From Melioribacteraceae bacterium (GTDB taxonomy: Bacteria > Bacteroidota > Ignavibacteria > Ignavibacteriales > Melioribacteraceae), in the NCBI GenBank assembly GCA_016342755.1, contig JAEINS010000001.1, forward strand, positions 310,001 through 374,000: a stretch of DNA of 64,000 nucleotides, read 5' to 3'. The first letter of the stretch is position 1. Each line of letters begins with the position of its first letter. The position numbers and the translations under genes are program-made. Below are positions 63,061 through 64,000 of the stretch, in pieces. The notes beneath the pieces are model-generated. The model was not told the DNA's origin and did not search any database. It saw only the letters and a program-made list of their open reading frames with translations.

Positions 63061-64000
63061 ATGAGAGAACTTAATGTTGGTTTTGTTAATGGTGAATTAG
63101 TATTTAAGCTTGATAAGGTTAAAGTTTTTGCGAGAAGGAATATTGTTGTAAAAGATGAAACCGGTGAAATTTCCGAATACCCAATTAAGTTTGACGGGAA
63201 AAAAATTACTTGTGTATTGGGGAAGTATGGAGTTTATACAGAAGAATTAATTAGTGACGGTAATGTACTTTTGGGTAAAATTGAAGTTGATGTAAATGAT
63301 AATATAGGTTTTGTAATTCAGAATCCGGTTGAGTTTCAAAAACCGTTACGCACTCCTTATTTCATGATTCCCGGATTTTTATACGGTTCAAATAATATAA
63401 AATCCTCTGACGGAATGCAGCCAAAATTTAATTACGGCGGTGAAATTGGTTATCCGGACAGTTCTAAATTTTATTGCAGAACCGATAGGAGTGCAAACGG
63501 CTGTATAATTAGAATTGGGGATGGTGTATGTTCAATGATAGCTTTAGATCATGTTGTGACGGAGATTGAAGTTTATCAAGAAGACAAATGGTCGGCTGCA
63601 CATCTTTTTACGGGATTAATGCTTGATAGTTCGCAAGCGGATAAAGATATAATAGGCTTTCAGATTGGTTATGAAAACGCGCCATATAGGTATTCATGGA
63701 TCAAAGAAGAAGATATGCCTAAGGAAAATGAAAAACTGTTCGGATATATTAAAAATCTAAAAGGTAATTCACTAAAAATTTCAAATACTTATTTTCTTGA
63801 AGAAGCCAATCATAATTCGGATTATGGAAACGCGCTAAGGATTGCTTATGAAAATTACCACCAAAGTCCTATAAAAGTTGGGCAAAGAAAAAACGCAGTA
63901 AGAGATATTGGTAATAGTCTTGTTGAATATGGATATAATGCACAATCCAAGATTTTTTGTTTAACTGATGATGAAGACGGCAAAGATAAAGGCGATATAG
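63061..64000 (+). CDS. Unrecognised cytoplasmic-looking protein (3' end outside window)
   Basis: An open frame begins with ATG 6 bases after the oxidoreductase stop and runs to the end of the window (313 full codons, no stop). No signal peptide: MRELNVGFVNGELVFKLDKVKVFARRNIVV. The first 250 residues look beta-rich (LRTPYFMIPGFLYGSNN, GEIGYPDSSKFYCRTDRSANG, GDGVCSMIALDH), then turn helical (NALRIAYENYHQSPIK). This could be the N-terminal sandwich of a six-hairpin glycoside hydrolase, but I do not recognise a family. Tight spacing implies the same operon as the two Tat proteins. Confidence 0.65.
   Translation, partial: MRELNVGFVNGELVFKLDKVKVFARRNIVVKDETGEISEYPIKFDGKKITCVLGKYGVYTEELISDGNVLLGKIEVDVNDNIGFVIQNPVEFQKPLRTPYFMIPGFLYGSNNIKSSDGMQPKFNYGGEIGYPDSSKFYCRTDRSANGCIIRIGDGVCSMIALDHVVTEIEVYQEDKWSAAHLFTGLMLDSSQADKDIIGFQIGYENAPYRYSWIKEEDMPKENEKLFGYIKNLKGNSLKISNTYFLEEANHNSDYGNALRIAYENYHQSPIKVGQRKNAVRDIGNSLVEYGYNAQSKIFCLTDDEDGKDKGDI

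Noticed and set aside
1-64000. tRNA, rRNA, CRISPR array, prophage or integrase
   Set aside because: None recognised on reading the gaps between genes; no repeat-spacer pattern, cloverleaf or recombinase motif seen.

Overview
The window looks like chromosomal DNA from an AT-rich, Gram-negative bacterium of the Bacteroidota/Chlorobiota/Ignavibacteriota side of the tree, most likely an Ignavibacteria-like lineage. The evidence is the set of secreted proteins ending in a type IX secretion (T9SS) sorting domain with the NYPNPFNP signature (the end of a gene at 1-123, then genes starting at 3315, 25461, 31577 and 33605), TonB-dependent receptors with an N-terminal carboxypeptidase-like domain, many lipoproteins, and Tat-exported sugar oxidoreductase-type proteins. 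The placement is an inference; no rRNA is present. All genes but one are on the + strand.

The window is one long carbohydrate-utilisation region. (1) 1-9.9 kb: T9SS tail, deoC aldolase, GH92 mannosidase, T9SS-exported GH9 glucanase, CE2-like esterase and a cytoplasmic GH94 cellobiose-phosphorylase-like enzyme. (2) 10-18.4 kb: a decayed DUF218 gene, then a tight operon of two lipoprotein sulfatases, an alpha/beta-hydrolase esterase, galT, galK and a heparan-N-sulfatase-like sulfatase. (3) 18.4-21.6 kb: a membrane-anchored winged-helix regulator on the minus strand, divergent from an SSS sodium/sugar symporter. (4) 22-27.3 kb: a TonB receptor plus a beta-helix-like T9SS surface protein. (5) 27.5-31.5 kb: L-rhamnose isomerase, an NCS1-type permease, a 56-residue membrane protein and a LacI regulator. 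(6) 31.6-39.3 kb: DUF362 and beta-propeller T9SS proteins, a GH78 rhamnosidase, a nucleoside hydrolase and an exported nickel superoxide dismutase. (7) 39.6-50.4 kb: GH140, two more GH78, a sulfatase, GH26 and a homocysteine methyltransferase. (8) 50.4-64 kb: a second TonB receptor almost identical in part to the first, an SGNH hydrolase, a second GH140, a DUF5060 protein, an unknown lipoprotein, a GH36-like enzyme, two Tat-exported proteins and a truncated unknown gene.

Together the genes describe capture and depolymerisation of a branched, sulfated and acylated heteropolysaccharide rich in L-rhamnose, with galactose, mannose, beta-glucan and possibly apiose. Outer-surface T9SS enzymes and TonB receptors would import oligosaccharides. 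Periplasmic rhamnosidases, sulfatases and esterases would trim them, and symporters with RhaI, GalK/GalT and GH94 would feed central metabolism. No SusD homologue, sulfatase-maturing enzyme, rhamnulokinase or rhamnulose-1-phosphate aldolase was seen in the window.

The items most worth following up are the single-span membrane regulator with five GTTAA repeats in the divergent promoter region, the exported Ni-SOD, the NCS1 permease in a rhamnose operon, the SusD-less receptor/beta-helix pair, the gene-conversion tract between the two receptors, and two uncharacterised secreted proteins (55733-57325 and 57346-58416). No tRNA, rRNA, CRISPR array or transposase was recognised.
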